From: Bacillus sp. OK048
Lineage (GTDB): Bacteria > Bacillota > Bacilli > Bacillales > Cytobacillaceae
Direction of reading: 5' to 3'
DNA: 64,000 nt
NCBI RefSeq assembly: GCF_900103525.1
Contig: NZ_FNHN01000001.1
Coordinates: forward strand, 604,458 to 668,457
Under the pieces are notes generated by a model. It saw nothing but the letters and a program-made list of their open reading frames with translations, had not been told where the DNA came from and did no database searches. Positions 56,811 through 64,000 of the stretch are shown here, piece by piece. Numbering within the stretch: the first letter of the stretch is position 1; each line of letters opens with the position of its first letter. The position numbers and the translations under genes were made by a program.

Positions 56811-57974
56811 GTGGAGCACTTAATTAATGCTAATGTTCAAAATATAGAGGTTTCAGGAATAAGAAAATTTTATAATATGGTTTCTCATATCGACGATGTT
56901 ATTTCATTTACAATTGGTCAGCCAGATTTTCCAACACCTGAGCATGTGAAGCTAGCCGGTATTAAAGCAATCGAGGAAAATTTCACTTCCTATACACCCA
57001 ATGCTGGAATCAGTGAATTACGAATTGCCGCGTGCAATTTTGTTAAAAAAAAGTATGGCCTTTCCTATGAACCAGAATCAGAAGTAATTGTAACAATTGG
57101 AGCAAGTCAAGCCATTGATATATCCTTCAGGACCATATTAACCGAAGGTTCTGAAGTAATCCTGCCGGCACCTATTTATCCAGGCTATGAACCCATAATA
57201 CATATGTGCGGCGCAGTTCCCGTTCATGTCGATATACGGAATAATCAGTTCCGATTTACATTAGAAATGATTAAACCTTATATTTCCGATAAGACACGCT
57301 GTATTGTTTTACCATACCCATCTAATCCTACAGGCGTAAGCCTTACAGCTAACGAGTTAAAAGAAATTGCCGTATATTTAAAAGAACGAGAAATTTTTGT
57401 ACTAGCCGACGAAATTTATAGCGAGTTACTCTATGATCAGCCTCATACTTCAATCGCTTCTTTTCTAAAGGAGAAGACAATTGTTATTAATGGATTATCA
57501 AAATCTCATTCGATGACTGGTTGGAGAATAGGCTTCCTCTTCGCACCTGAAAGTATTACAAAGCATATAGTAAAGGTGCACCAATATAATGTATCCTGTG
57601 TAAATTCGATTGCTCAGAAAGCAGCCTTAGAAGCATTAACTACTGGTATTGATGATGCAATCCCAATGAAAGAGGAATATTCCCTAAGACGGGACTATGT
57701 TTATAACCGCCTGACCGCAATGGGGTTAAATGTAATCAAACCTGATGGAGCATTTTATTTCTTTGTGAAAATCCCCGATTTTATCCCTTTGAATAGTTTT
57801 GATTTTGCTCTTGAGCTGGTTCATCAAGCAAAGGTAGCTGTGGTACCTGGAAGTGCATTCTCTGATTATGGTGAAGGGTTTTTTCGACTATCATTTGCCT
57901 GTTCACTTGAAACGTTAGAAAATGGGTTAAACCGAATGGAAAAATTTATCAACATGAAAAACCCTCACTCCTAA
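56811..57974 (+). CDS. patA: Aminotransferase A (PatA), class I/II PLP
   Basis: A fold-type I aminotransferase of 387 residues; the PLP lysine is K231 in G-L-S-K-S-H-S-M-T-G-W-R, with Y-P-S-N-P-T-G and the final R-L-S-F-A. In B. subtilis PatA is the N-acetyl-LL-diaminopimelate aminotransferase candidate, which would place it between DapH and DapL (both in this window) in DAP synthesis. GTG start at 56811 after AAGGATGAACAAGG. Confidence 0.92.
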   Translation: MEHLINANVQNIEVSGIRKFYNMVSHIDDVISFTIGQPDFPTPEHVKLAGIKAIEENFTSYTPNAGISELRIAACNFVKKKYGLSYEPESEVIVTIGASQAIDISFRTILTEGSEVILPAPIYPGYEPIIHMCGAVPVHVDIRNNQFRFTLEMIKPYISDKTRCIVLPYPSNPTGVSLTANELKEIAVYLKEREIFVLADEIYSELLYDQPHTSIASFLKEKTIVINGLSKSHSMTGWRIGFLFAPESITKHIVKVHQYNVSCVNSIAQKAALEALTTGIDDAIPMKEEYSLRRDYVYNRLTAMGLNVIKPDGAFYFFVKIPDFIPLNSFDFALELVHQAKVAVVPGSAFSDYGEGFFRLSFACSLETLENGLNRMEKFINMKNPHS

Positions 57975-57990
57975 AAAGTGAGGGTTAACT
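57957..57990 (+). terminator. Terminator of patA
   Basis: AACCCTCACT and AGTGAGGGTT arms, loop of 7, followed by AACTTT; it also faces the small minus-strand gene at 57999. Confidence 0.75.
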
Positions 57991-57998
57991 TTACATTA

Positions 57999-58175
57999 CT
58001 ATCCGTTATATTTACCGTTATTTTTTGCAGCTTTTTCTTTTTTTGCTTTATCCTTATGGATTTTGTTTGTTGCTGCAGAGCCCATCTCATGAGCAAATTC
58101 TTCATTTAAGACTGCAGAGTCAAAACCCTTTTTGTTTTTTTGCTCTGGGTCATTCTTTTTATTTCGTTTAGCCAT
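57999..58175 (-). CDS. Small lysine-rich hydrophilic protein (58 aa), possibly sporulation-related
   Basis: A frame of 59 codons opened by ATG 58175 behind a perfect TAGGAGGAATCTTG. The product, MAKRNKKNDPEQKNKK at its start, is very hydrophilic, with FDSAVLNEEFAHEMGSAA in the middle and a Lys/Ala tail. Small proteins of this kind in Bacilli are often spore proteins (YfhD-like or minor SASP). A GTATAA box and CAAAAACTA spaced 15 bases apart upstream weakly resemble a forespore promoter. Family not certain. Confidence 0.72.
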   Translation of the reverse strand: MAKRNKKNDPEQKNKKGFDSAVLNEEFAHEMGSAATNKIHKDKAKKEKAAKNNGKYNG

Positions 58176-58241
58176 CAAGATTCCTCCTAATTTTACTTCT
58201 ATCCTAGTTTTTGAAACCAGGAGGAATTTATACGAGTCGTA

Positions 58242-59120
58242 TCAGGACTTCCAATATTTATAAAGTGCCTGGGTTCCACTATTTTCTTCGCCCATTTCCG
58301 CAAGTTGTTCATAAAGTGATTTCGCCAATGATAAACCTGGAACTTTCATTTCCATGTGCTCTGCTTCATCTATGGCAATTTTCATATCCTTAATAAAATG
58401 TTTTATGTAAAATCCTGGTTCAAAATTCCCATTTAGCATTCTTGGGGCGAGATTACTTAATGACCAGCTTCCTGCTGCACCAGTGGTAATACTTTTTAAA
58501 ACTGATTCTGGGTCTAATCCAGCTTTTTCTGCATAAATGATTGCCTCACAGACACCAATCATATTAGAAGCTATCGCAATTTGATTACACATTTTTGTGT
58601 GCTGTCCTGCACCAGCTTTTCCTTGATACACGATGTTTGTTCCCAACAGATTAAGTAATGGTTTTATGGCTTCAAAGTCTTCTGCCTCTCCCCCAACCAT
58701 AATAGACAGTTTCGCTTCCTTAGCACCGATGTCACCACCAGAGACAGGGGCATCGATAGCGTGAATGCCTTTCTCTTTTGCAGCTTTAGATATTTTCATG
58801 GCAAGTGATGGAGCTGATGTCGTCATATCGATGAGAAAGCTTCCCGGCTGACCATTGGAAACAAGTCCATTCTCTCCTAAATAAATTTCTTCCACATCAG
58901 ATGGATAGCCTACCATGGTAATAATAATAGTAGCCTTCTTTGCCATTTCTCCTGGCGTTTTCACCCACTGTGCACCCTTATCTAATAGTTCTCCAGCTTT
59001 TTCTTTTGTCCTTGAATATAAAATTAGTTGATACCCTGCAGCCAATAAATTTCCTGCCATACTTTTTCCCATAACGCCAGTTCCAATAAATCCAATCACC
59101 GTATTTTCTGGTGTAAACAA
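58242..59120 (-). CDS. NAD(P)-dependent beta-hydroxyacid dehydrogenase (YkwC-like)
   Basis: A 292-residue member of the 3-hydroxyisobutyrate dehydrogenase family: Rossmann motif G-F-I-G-T-G-V-M-G, substrate loop D-A-P-V-S-G-G-D, and catalytic lysine in G-A-G-Q-H-T-K-M-C-N-Q. Place near ptsI matches B. subtilis ykwC. Likely substrates are small beta-hydroxyacids such as tartronate semialdehyde or 3-hydroxyisobutyrate. TTG 59120, ten bases after GGGGG, is preferred over TTG 59129. Confidence 0.86.
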   Translation of the reverse strand: MFTPENTVIGFIGTGVMGKSMAGNLLAAGYQLILYSRTKEKAGELLDKGAQWVKTPGEMAKKATIIITMVGYPSDVEEIYLGENGLVSNGQPGSFLIDMTTSAPSLAMKISKAAKEKGIHAIDAPVSGGDIGAKEAKLSIMVGGEAEDFEAIKPLLNLLGTNIVYQGKAGAGQHTKMCNQIAIASNMIGVCEAIIYAEKAGLDPESVLKSITTGAAGSWSLSNLAPRMLNGNFEPGFYIKHFIKDMKIAIDEAEHMEMKVPGLSLAKSLYEQLAEMGEENSGTQALYKYWKS

Positions 59121-59176
59121 ATTAATCAATCCCCCGAAATATTATTTCCACATCTCAATTATATAATGGTTGACGC

Positions 59177-59206
59177 AAAAAAACCGGAACTAAGTACTTT
59201 CCGGTT
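59177..59206 (-). terminator. Terminator of the 59278 lipoprotein gene
   Basis: AACCGGAA and TTCCGGTT arms with a loop of 9; the minus strand continues TTTTTGCG. Confidence 0.8.
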
Positions 59207-59277
59207 ATCGTGCTCAATCTCCAAATTTATGCACCTTTATAGTTTCTCCTAGATAAAATCGAATTAAACTATAAAAT

Positions 59278-59751
59278 TTAAAGCTCTGACGAAAAATTTG
59301 TTAAGTAAACACGGCCAAATACTTCTTGATTATTGTATATTTCAATTGAAACCGCATTATTTTTTTCAATCATCTGTTGTAAATCATGTATGTGTATATC
59401 TTTTTGTAAGGGCAGTGGATCCATGAAAATATATTTTTCACTTTTGCCCTTTCCTTCTAAATATTCTCCATTTAAAAACTGATCTTCACCATAGACGATT
59501 TCCCGTTTACCAATTGCCGCAGCTAATTGATCATCGTGAATGGTTACTTTTACTTTATATAATTCTTGTCTATCTAAAATTTCATTATTAATCCTAAATC
59601 GAAATTGAATTTCGTTATTCTTCGTCAACAATGCATCTGCGTAACGGTTGACAATTAGTTCTTTTGACAGAGGAAACCCACATCCTGTAAGTGCGGTTCC
59701 TAAGATAAGCATACTGCTTAAGGCAAAAATCATTTTTATATTTCTACGCAT
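59278..59751 (-). CDS. Small lipoprotein, unknown
   Basis: A 157-residue protein with signal peptide and lipobox L-T-G-C24 followed by G-F-P, then a mixed alpha/beta domain without recognised motifs (KVKVTIHDDQLAAAIG in the middle). ATG 59751 follows AGGAGTGTTTAAG; a GTG nine bases earlier overlaps that site. Single gene. Expected on the outer face of the membrane. Confidence 0.75.
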   Translation of the reverse strand: MRRNIKMIFALSSMLILGTALTGCGFPLSKELIVNRYADALLTKNNEIQFRFRINNEILDRQELYKVKVTIHDDQLAAAIGKREIVYGEDQFLNGEYLEGKGKSEKYIFMDPLPLQKDIHIHDLQQMIEKNNAVSIEIYNNQEVFGRVYLTNFSSEL

Positions 59752-59834
59752 CTTAAACACTCCTTTATGTTTCTACCTTAACCAATTGAAATTAGTAGTA
59801 AACGTAAATTGAGATGATTATTATAATAGCGAAG

Positions 59835-60620
59835 TTAAATAGCTTTAATCATACCTCCATCAACTAAAAACGAACTTCCTGTCATATAGGTATTTGCATC
59901 TGAAAGAAGGAATGCTGCAACGTTAGCAAATTCCTCTGGCGTCCCATATCGTTTAAGAGGAATAGCAGCTTTCATGGTTAATTCGACCTTTTCAATATCG
60001 ACTCCCTGTTTTTCTGCATTAATTTGATCTAAGTGCTTAACACGGTCCGTTGCAATACGTCCAGGTGCTATTGTATTGATGAGGATATTATGTGGTGCGA
60101 ATTCCGAAGCTAAAGTTTTGGAAAGTCCAACAATCCCTGTTCTAAAGGTGTTAGAAAGTATTAACCCAGGTATAGGTTCCTTTATCGATGATGATGCAAT
60201 ATTAAGGATTTTTCCTCCTTGCTGTTTTAAAAAAGGTAATGCTTCACGAATGACACGGACGTATGATAATAAATTTAGTTCAAATGAATTCTGCCAATCA
60301 TCGTCTGTTAACTCCTCAAAGGACCCTGCTGGTGGACCACCTGCATTATTAATTAGTAATTGAAGACTGCCAAATACTTCGATTGTTTTTGAAACTAATT
60401 GTTTAATATCTTCTATTTTGGTTATATCTGTTTTTTGGAAAGCTACTTTACCAAGGCCTCTTGATTCTAACTCCCTAGCCTTCTCTTTGAGTTTTTCCTC
60501 ATCACGGCCAGAAATCATTACATTGGTTCCTTCTGTTACTAACCGTTCAGCGATTGCATAGCCTAAGCCTTGGCTAGAAGCGATGACAAGCGCTGTTTTC
60601 CCGCTTAGATTCAAATCCAT
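59835..60620 (-). CDS. Short-chain dehydrogenase/reductase
   Basis: A 261-residue classical-type SDR: cofactor motif A-S-S-Q-G-L-G near 14-20 (a serine-rich variant of TGxxxGIG), N-N-A-G-G near 92, and the C-terminal family pattern I-A-P-G-R-I-x-T. The usual catalytic Y-x-x-x-K is not intact: after I-A-S-S-S the expected tyrosine position reads S-N-T-F-R, so activity is uncertain. This variant is common in the 3-oxoacyl-ACP reductase-like branch lacking Tyr. ATG 60620 follows GGGGGATGTTTGGA. Confidence 0.85.
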   Translation of the reverse strand: MDLNLSGKTALVIASSQGLGYAIAERLVTEGTNVMISGRDEEKLKEKARELESRGLGKVAFQKTDITKIEDIKQLVSKTIEVFGSLQLLINNAGGPPAGSFEELTDDDWQNSFELNLLSYVRVIREALPFLKQQGGKILNIASSSIKEPIPGLILSNTFRTGIVGLSKTLASEFAPHNILINTIAPGRIATDRVKHLDQINAEKQGVDIEKVELTMKAAIPLKRYGTPEEFANVAAFLLSDANTYMTGSSFLVDGGMIKAI

Positions 60621-60673
60621 TCCAAACATCCCCCTTTAGATTATCTATACGTATTATACTAAAATTGCCTATA

Positions 60674-60706
60674 AAAAAGAGACAGTTTGCCCTGTCTCTT
60701 TAAAAA
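60674..60706 (-). terminator. Terminator of ptsHI
   Basis: AAAGAGACAG and CTGTCTCTTT arms, loop of 5, with the minus strand continuing TTTATAGG. Confidence 0.78.
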
Positions 60707-60709
60707 ATC

Positions 60710-62422
60710 TTATTTTGTAGCCGCATTAACAGCTTCAATTACTTGGTCAGTTGTTTGCATATTTAAGACTTGTTGAGCCAAGTTTTCCATTTCAGCTTTG
60801 CTCAACTTCTTAATTTGTGAACGTGCTTTTAAGATGGAAGTTGCACTCATCGAAAATTCGTCTAATCCAAGACCAAGAAGAAGCGGAATCGCCGTTTCGT
60901 CTCCAGCCATTTCACCGCACATCCCTGCCCATTTTCCCTCTGCATGAGCAGCATCGATTACCATCTTCACTAAGCGGAGAATTGATGGACTATACGGCTG
61001 GTAAAGATAGGATACACGCTGATTCATCCGATCTGCAGCCATAGTATATTGAATTAAATCATTGGTTCCAATACTAAAGAAATCTACCTCTTTAGCAAAT
61101 TGGTCAGCTAAAATAGCTGTTGAAGGGATTTCAACCATTATTCCCAGTTCAATACTGTCTGACAACTTTTGCCCAGAAGCTACGAGCTTTTGTTTTTCAT
61201 CTTCTAAGATTGCCTTTGCTTCACGGAATTCGTCCAAGGTCGCAATCATTGGGAACATAATTTTTAAGTTACCATAACTGCTTGCTCTAAGAAGCGCTCG
61301 AAGCTGTGTGCGGAAGATATCCTGTTCTTCCAAACATAAACGAATAGCACGGAATCCTAGAAATGGATTAAGCTCTTTTGGTAATTGAAGATATGGAAGC
61401 TCTTTGTCGCCGCCGATGTCTAATGTACGAACAACAACCGGTTTCCCCTTCATCCCTTCTAAAACAGCTTTATACGCATCATACTGCTCTTCTTCAGTAG
61501 GAAGCTGGTCCCTGCCCATATAAAGAAATTCGGTTCGGTATAGACCTACACCTTCCCCACCGTTTTCAATTACTCCCTTTAAATCATTAGGAGTACCAAT
61601 ATTAGCTGCTAATTCAACATGATGGTCGTCCGCTGATAGTGTTTTCTCATTAACTAGCTTTGCCCATTCAGTCTTTTGTGCCTCATATTGTTCATGAATT
61701 TTTCGGTATTCCTCCACAAGTTCTGGAGTCGGGTTAATATGTACTTCACCTTTAAGACCATCAACAATCACTAAGTCACCATTATTGATTTCTTCGGTTG
61801 CTGTCCTTGTACCTACAACAGCAGGAATTTCCATAGAACGTGCCATAATCGCAGAATGGGATGTACGTCCGCCAATATCCGTTGTAAAACCTAAAACGTA
61901 TTGACGGTTTAATTGAGCTGTATCTGAAGGTGTTAGATCCTCTGCCACAATGATTACTTCTTCTGCAATCATGCTTGGATTTACTAACTGAACACCAAGT
62001 AAATGTGACAAAATACGCTTTGTTACATCGCGGATATCAGCTGCACGTTCCTTCATATACTCATTGTCCATTTGTTCAAACATCATAACAAACATGTCAG
62101 CGGTTTCTTTTAATGCAGCTTCTGCATTTACTTTTTCTGACTGAATCTTATCTTCAATTGGTCCATTTAATTCTGGGTCAGTTAAAACAAGTAAATGTGC
62201 TTCAAAGATTGCAGCTTTATCTGCACCAAGCTCTATTTGGGCCTTATCACGAATTGCCTCAAGTTCTGTTTTTGATTTCTCAATTGCAGCCTTAAAACGA
62301 TTTACTTCTACTGCTGCGTCTTGCACGGTTTGTTTTTCAAATGATAAATTTGGTTCTACTAACCGATAAGCCTTTGCAATAGCAATACCATTTGAAGCAG
62401 CAATTCCCTGTAAAAATGTCAT
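60710..62422 (-). CDS. ptsI: Phosphoenolpyruvate-protein phosphotransferase (enzyme I) PtsI
   Basis: First protein of the PTS; takes phosphate from PEP and passes it to HPr. 570 residues, with active-site H189 in [13 protein letters not shown], the PEP-utiliser barrel ([23 protein letters not shown]) and catalytic Cys in G-M-C-G-E-M-A-G. Start codon overlaps the ptsH stop (TAATG at 62422), so synthesis is coupled. Confidence 0.97.
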   Translation of the reverse strand: MTFLQGIAASNGIAIAKAYRLVEPNLSFEKQTVQDAAVEVNRFKAAIEKSKTELEAIRDKAQIELGADKAAIFEAHLLVLTDPELNGPIEDKIQSEKVNAEAALKETADMFVMMFEQMDNEYMKERAADIRDVTKRILSHLLGVQLVNPSMIAEEVIIVAEDLTPSDTAQLNRQYVLGFTTDIGGRTSHSAIMARSMEIPAVVGTRTATEEINNGDLVIVDGLKGEVHINPTPELVEEYRKIHEQYEAQKTEWAKLVNEKTLSADDHHVELAANIGTPNDLKGVIENGGEGVGLYRTEFLYMGRDQLPTEEEQYDAYKAVLEGMKGKPVVVRTLDIGGDKELPYLQLPKELNPFLGFRAIRLCLEEQDIFRTQLRALLRASSYGNLKIMFPMIATLDEFREAKAILEDEKQKLVASGQKLSDSIELGIMVEIPSTAILADQFAKEVDFFSIGTNDLIQYTMAADRMNQRVSYLYQPYSPSILRLVKMVIDAAHAEGKWAGMCGEMAGDETAIPLLLGLGLDEFSMSATSILKARSQIKKLSKAEMENLAQQVLNMQTTDQVIEAVNAATK

Positions 62423-62688
62423 TACTCTGCCAAACCTTCTTTTTTCAATAATTCTTCTAGACTTCTTAGAGCTTCTTCACTGTCACTGCCTTCAGCACTA
62501 ATTGAAATATCAGCACCTTGTCCAATGCCTAAAGACATAACGCCCATAATGGATTTTAAATTTACTTTTTTAGCCTTATATTCTAAATGAATTTCTGAGT
62601 CAAACTTGCTCGCTGTTTGTACAAGTAATGTTGCTGGTCGAGCGTGAATCCCTGTATCAGCTATTACTTTAAATTGTCTTTCTGCCAT
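62422..62688 (-). CDS. ptsH: Phosphocarrier protein HPr
   Basis: An 88-residue HPr with the PTS phosphorylation site H15 in T-G-I-H-A-R-P-A-T and the HPr-kinase regulatory serine S46 in N-L-K-S-I-M-G, so it can serve as CcpA co-repressor. ATG 62688 follows GAGAAGGAGTTTGATTTAAC. ptsG and glcT, which precede ptsH in B. subtilis, are absent; the 267-bp gap upstream contains a palindrome ATAAGTACTTAT at 62758-62769. Confidence 0.96.
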   Translation of the reverse strand: MAERQFKVIADTGIHARPATLLVQTASKFDSEIHLEYKAKKVNLKSIMGVMSLGIGQGADISISAEGSDSEEALRSLEELLKKEGLAE

Positions 62689-62955
62689 GTTAAATCAAAC
62701 TCCTTCTCATTAATGTAAAATGAAACTGGCAATTACATATCTAAACGTTAAAGTCAGATAAGTACTTATGAACTAATTGTAATATTTTCTCCCATAGAAT
62801 AAGAAGTATGTAAATTGCCGGTATCAATTTATTACTAGAAACACATACATACAATTGCAAGGATACCATTTTCAATAAATACAGACAACCTATAACCCTT
62901 ATTGAAAGCGAATTTTATCATCGACAAATCGATTTTTCGTAAAAAATACAAATTT

Positions 62956-63150
62956 TCAACTTCTAGGCACCTCTAAGTACTGATATAATACATCTCCACC
63001 CCTTTGACCGATTCCGCGAAAATGTTTAAAGTCCTCCCTTTTGACAAGAACTTGCCGAAATTCCATAAAATCTTCTTTTTTAACATAGTACTCTGAAAGA
63101 TTTCCTGTTTTTAAATTTTCTAAGACATCATTAATATCCTGTTCATTCAT
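62956..63150 (-). CDS. Small conserved-looking protein, unknown
   Basis: A 64-residue acidic/basic protein; MNEQDINDVLENLKTGN at its start and FRQVLVKREDFKHFRGIGQRGG near the end. ATG 63150 follows AGAGGTGGTGCAGAAA. The open frame to 63261 has no ribosome site at its beginning. A possible promoter (TTACAC, 17 bases, TAAAAT) lies just upstream and a perfect cre is 85 bp before the start. I do not recognise the family. Confidence 0.65.
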   Translation of the reverse strand: MNEQDINDVLENLKTGNLSEYYVKKEDFMEFRQVLVKREDFKHFRGIGQRGGDVLYQYLEVPRS

Positions 63151-63235
63151 TTTCTGCACCACCTCTATTACTATTTTATAATAAGCATCAAAATTGTGTA
63201 ACCCATTAAGCCATTTTTGAAAAAACCCTCCAAAA

Positions 63236-63249
63236 TGTAATCGATTACA
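63236..63249. promoter_or_regulatory. Perfect cre (CcpA operator)
   Basis: TGTAATCGATTACA is a 14-bp perfect palindrome and fits the cre consensus TGWAANCGNTNWCA at every position. It lies 86 bp before the 63150 start on one side and 127 bp before ykvS on the other, so it could act on either. Confidence 0.75.
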
Positions 63250-63376
63250 ACTTTTCTTCACTTTTCTTGAGAATTAACATAATTGTCAAATAAAACACTT
63301 TACGAATGGTAAAAATTAGTGCAAACTGTTATGTAAATATATATATATAGTTTGTCAAGCAAAGGAGAGAGACTAA

Positions 63377-63565
63377 TTGAAGAAAGCAGAAGTAGGAAAT
63401 ATCATTGAATTCCGCGGCGGATTGAAAGGGATTGTAGAAAAGGTAAATGAAAACTCTGTAATAGTCGACCTAACGTTAATGGATAATTATCGAGATTTAG
63501 AATTGGACCAGCGGACCGTTGTTAACCATAAAAATTATAAGATTGTAAAAGAAAGCGCTTATTAA
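63377..63565 (+). CDS. ykvS: YkvS family protein (DUF2187)
   Basis: A 62-residue KOW-like beta-barrel protein: MKKAEVGNIIEFRGGLKGIVEK and N-S-V-I-V-D-L-T are those of YkvS/DUF2187. TTG start behind AAAGGAGAGAGACTAA. Location beside the pts genes agrees with B. subtilis. Function unknown. Confidence 0.9.
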   Translation: MKKAEVGNIIEFRGGLKGIVEKVNENSVIVDLTLMDNYRDLELDQRTVVNHKNYKIVKESAY

Positions 63566-63582
63566 TATTTAATAGCTTCGTA

Positions 63583-63769
63583 GAAAAGCGCAAGCGCCCT
63601 GGTCAGCAGCGTATGGCCTGGAGCGCTCCAACTGAGATAAAGGAAACACGAAGAGCCGGAGGCGATTCGATGTTGACTTATCGTAGGGCGGAGAGCGAAG
63701 GACACTAGCCGCTAGGGCGCTGGAGCTGGACAGTAAACTAAGTTCAAAAACTTATACTTTCTTATCTTT
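63583..63769 (+). repeat. 187-bp dispersed intergenic repeat, copy 2
   Basis: Same orientation and length as 10363-10549 with six substitutions counted by eye. TAGAAAAG occurs at both borders (63581-63588 and 63771-63778), which might be a target duplication or simply part of the repeat's end. It lies between ykvS and a transposase gene. Confidence 0.9.
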
Positions 63770-63933
63770 CTAGAAAAGGCAGCCAGTCGCGAGACTGCTG
63801 AAAAAGTCTCAATATAACCCTTGTAATGATTAAAGGAGGAGGAAACTCTTCCTTTTTCGTATGCATTGATTTAGTTGCTGAAGTAAAAATGATATTATTA
63901 GAGAAAGAAAACATTTAGAAAATGGGTGAAACT

Positions 63934-64000
63934 ATGCTTCCTAAAAAAGAATTAGTGCTAAGTTCATACAGTGCACTTTATGATATATTGATCCCAGAAG
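63934..64000 (+). mobile_element. IS1182-family-like transposase, N-terminal fragment at window edge
   Basis: ATG 63934 after GGGTGAAACT opens a frame running out of the window; the visible start MLPKKELVLSSYSALYDILIP resembles IS1182-family DDE transposases of Bacillaceae, which I know from memory to begin in this way. The left end of the element probably lies near 63795, where GAGACTGCTGAAAAAGTCTC forms a hairpin-like end; the right end is not visible. Whether the gene is intact cannot be told. Confidence 0.6.

Overview
The window is low-GC Firmicute DNA, almost certainly the chromosome of a spore-forming Bacillaceae close to Bacillus (a Neobacillus- or Mesobacillus-type genome would fit; the species cannot be named from this). 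The evidence is the gene set and order, read backwards: the B. subtilis block ykvS - ptsHI - ykwC - patA - ykyB - ykuE - ykuI - ykuJ - ykuL(darB) - ccpC - dapH - dapL - ktrC - rnjA - rpoY - ykrA - def - ykyA - pdhABCD - sr1 - speA - yktA - yktB - suhB - typA - ylaH/I/J/K/N - ftsW - pycA - ctaA - ctaBCDEFG - ylbB to ylbK is present in inverted orientation. No rRNA, tRNA, CRISPR array, prophage or defence island is visible. Many genes start with TTG or GTG behind strong AGGAGG-type ribosome binding sites, and I moved many starts downstream for that reason.

Layout. 1-8.8 kb: ylb genes (patatin-like YlbK fragment, YlbJ, CoaD, RsmD, YlbG, RicF, YlbE, YlbD, a thioesterase, the CAP protein YlbC, the CBS protein YlbB), with the forespore small RNA CsfG between ylbG and rsmD. 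8.8-17.1 kb: the aerobic respiration block, with a CtaM-like protein, CtaG, caa3 oxidase subunits CtaC-F, CtaB and divergent CtaA (heme A synthesis). 17.1-22.3 kb: pyruvate carboxylase, FtsW and YlaN. 22.4-30.4 kb: YlaL-like, PhoH-type YlaK, YlaJ, YlaI, YlaH, TypA, YlaF, SuhB and small unknowns, with a MITE-like palindromic element. 30.5-35.6 kb: YktB, YktA, a nitronate monooxygenase-like protein, SpeA, and the dual-function RNA SR1/SR1P with two CcpN-type operators. 35.7-41.8 kb: the pyruvate dehydrogenase operon and YkyA. 41.9-46.4 kb: Def, YkrA, a stand-alone 23-codon cationic peptide gene, RpoY, RNase J1 and KtrC. 46.4-54.5 kb: DUF4349 lipoprotein, DapL, DapH, CcpC, an MFS exporter, DarB, YkuJ and YkuI. 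54.6-64 kb: YkuE, YkyB, PatA, YkwC-like dehydrogenase, SDR, PtsI, PtsH, a small unknown, YkvS, a second copy of a 187-bp intergenic repeat, and the start of a transposase cut by the window edge.

How it fits together: the window concentrates the pyruvate node (PTS, PDH, PycA), terminal oxidase biogenesis and carbon-catabolite regulation (CcpC, CcpN sites at SR1, a perfect cre, a ResD-like box). It also holds three proteins tied to c-di-AMP in relatives: DarB, its partner PycA, and KtrC.

The most noteworthy non-routine items are the 43.5 kb micro-gene with its own promoter and terminator, the CsfG RNA with a forespore-type promoter, the SR1 locus with paired CcpN sites, the structured ctaA-ctaB intergenic region, the probable CTG start of ylbC, and two families of intergenic repeats.
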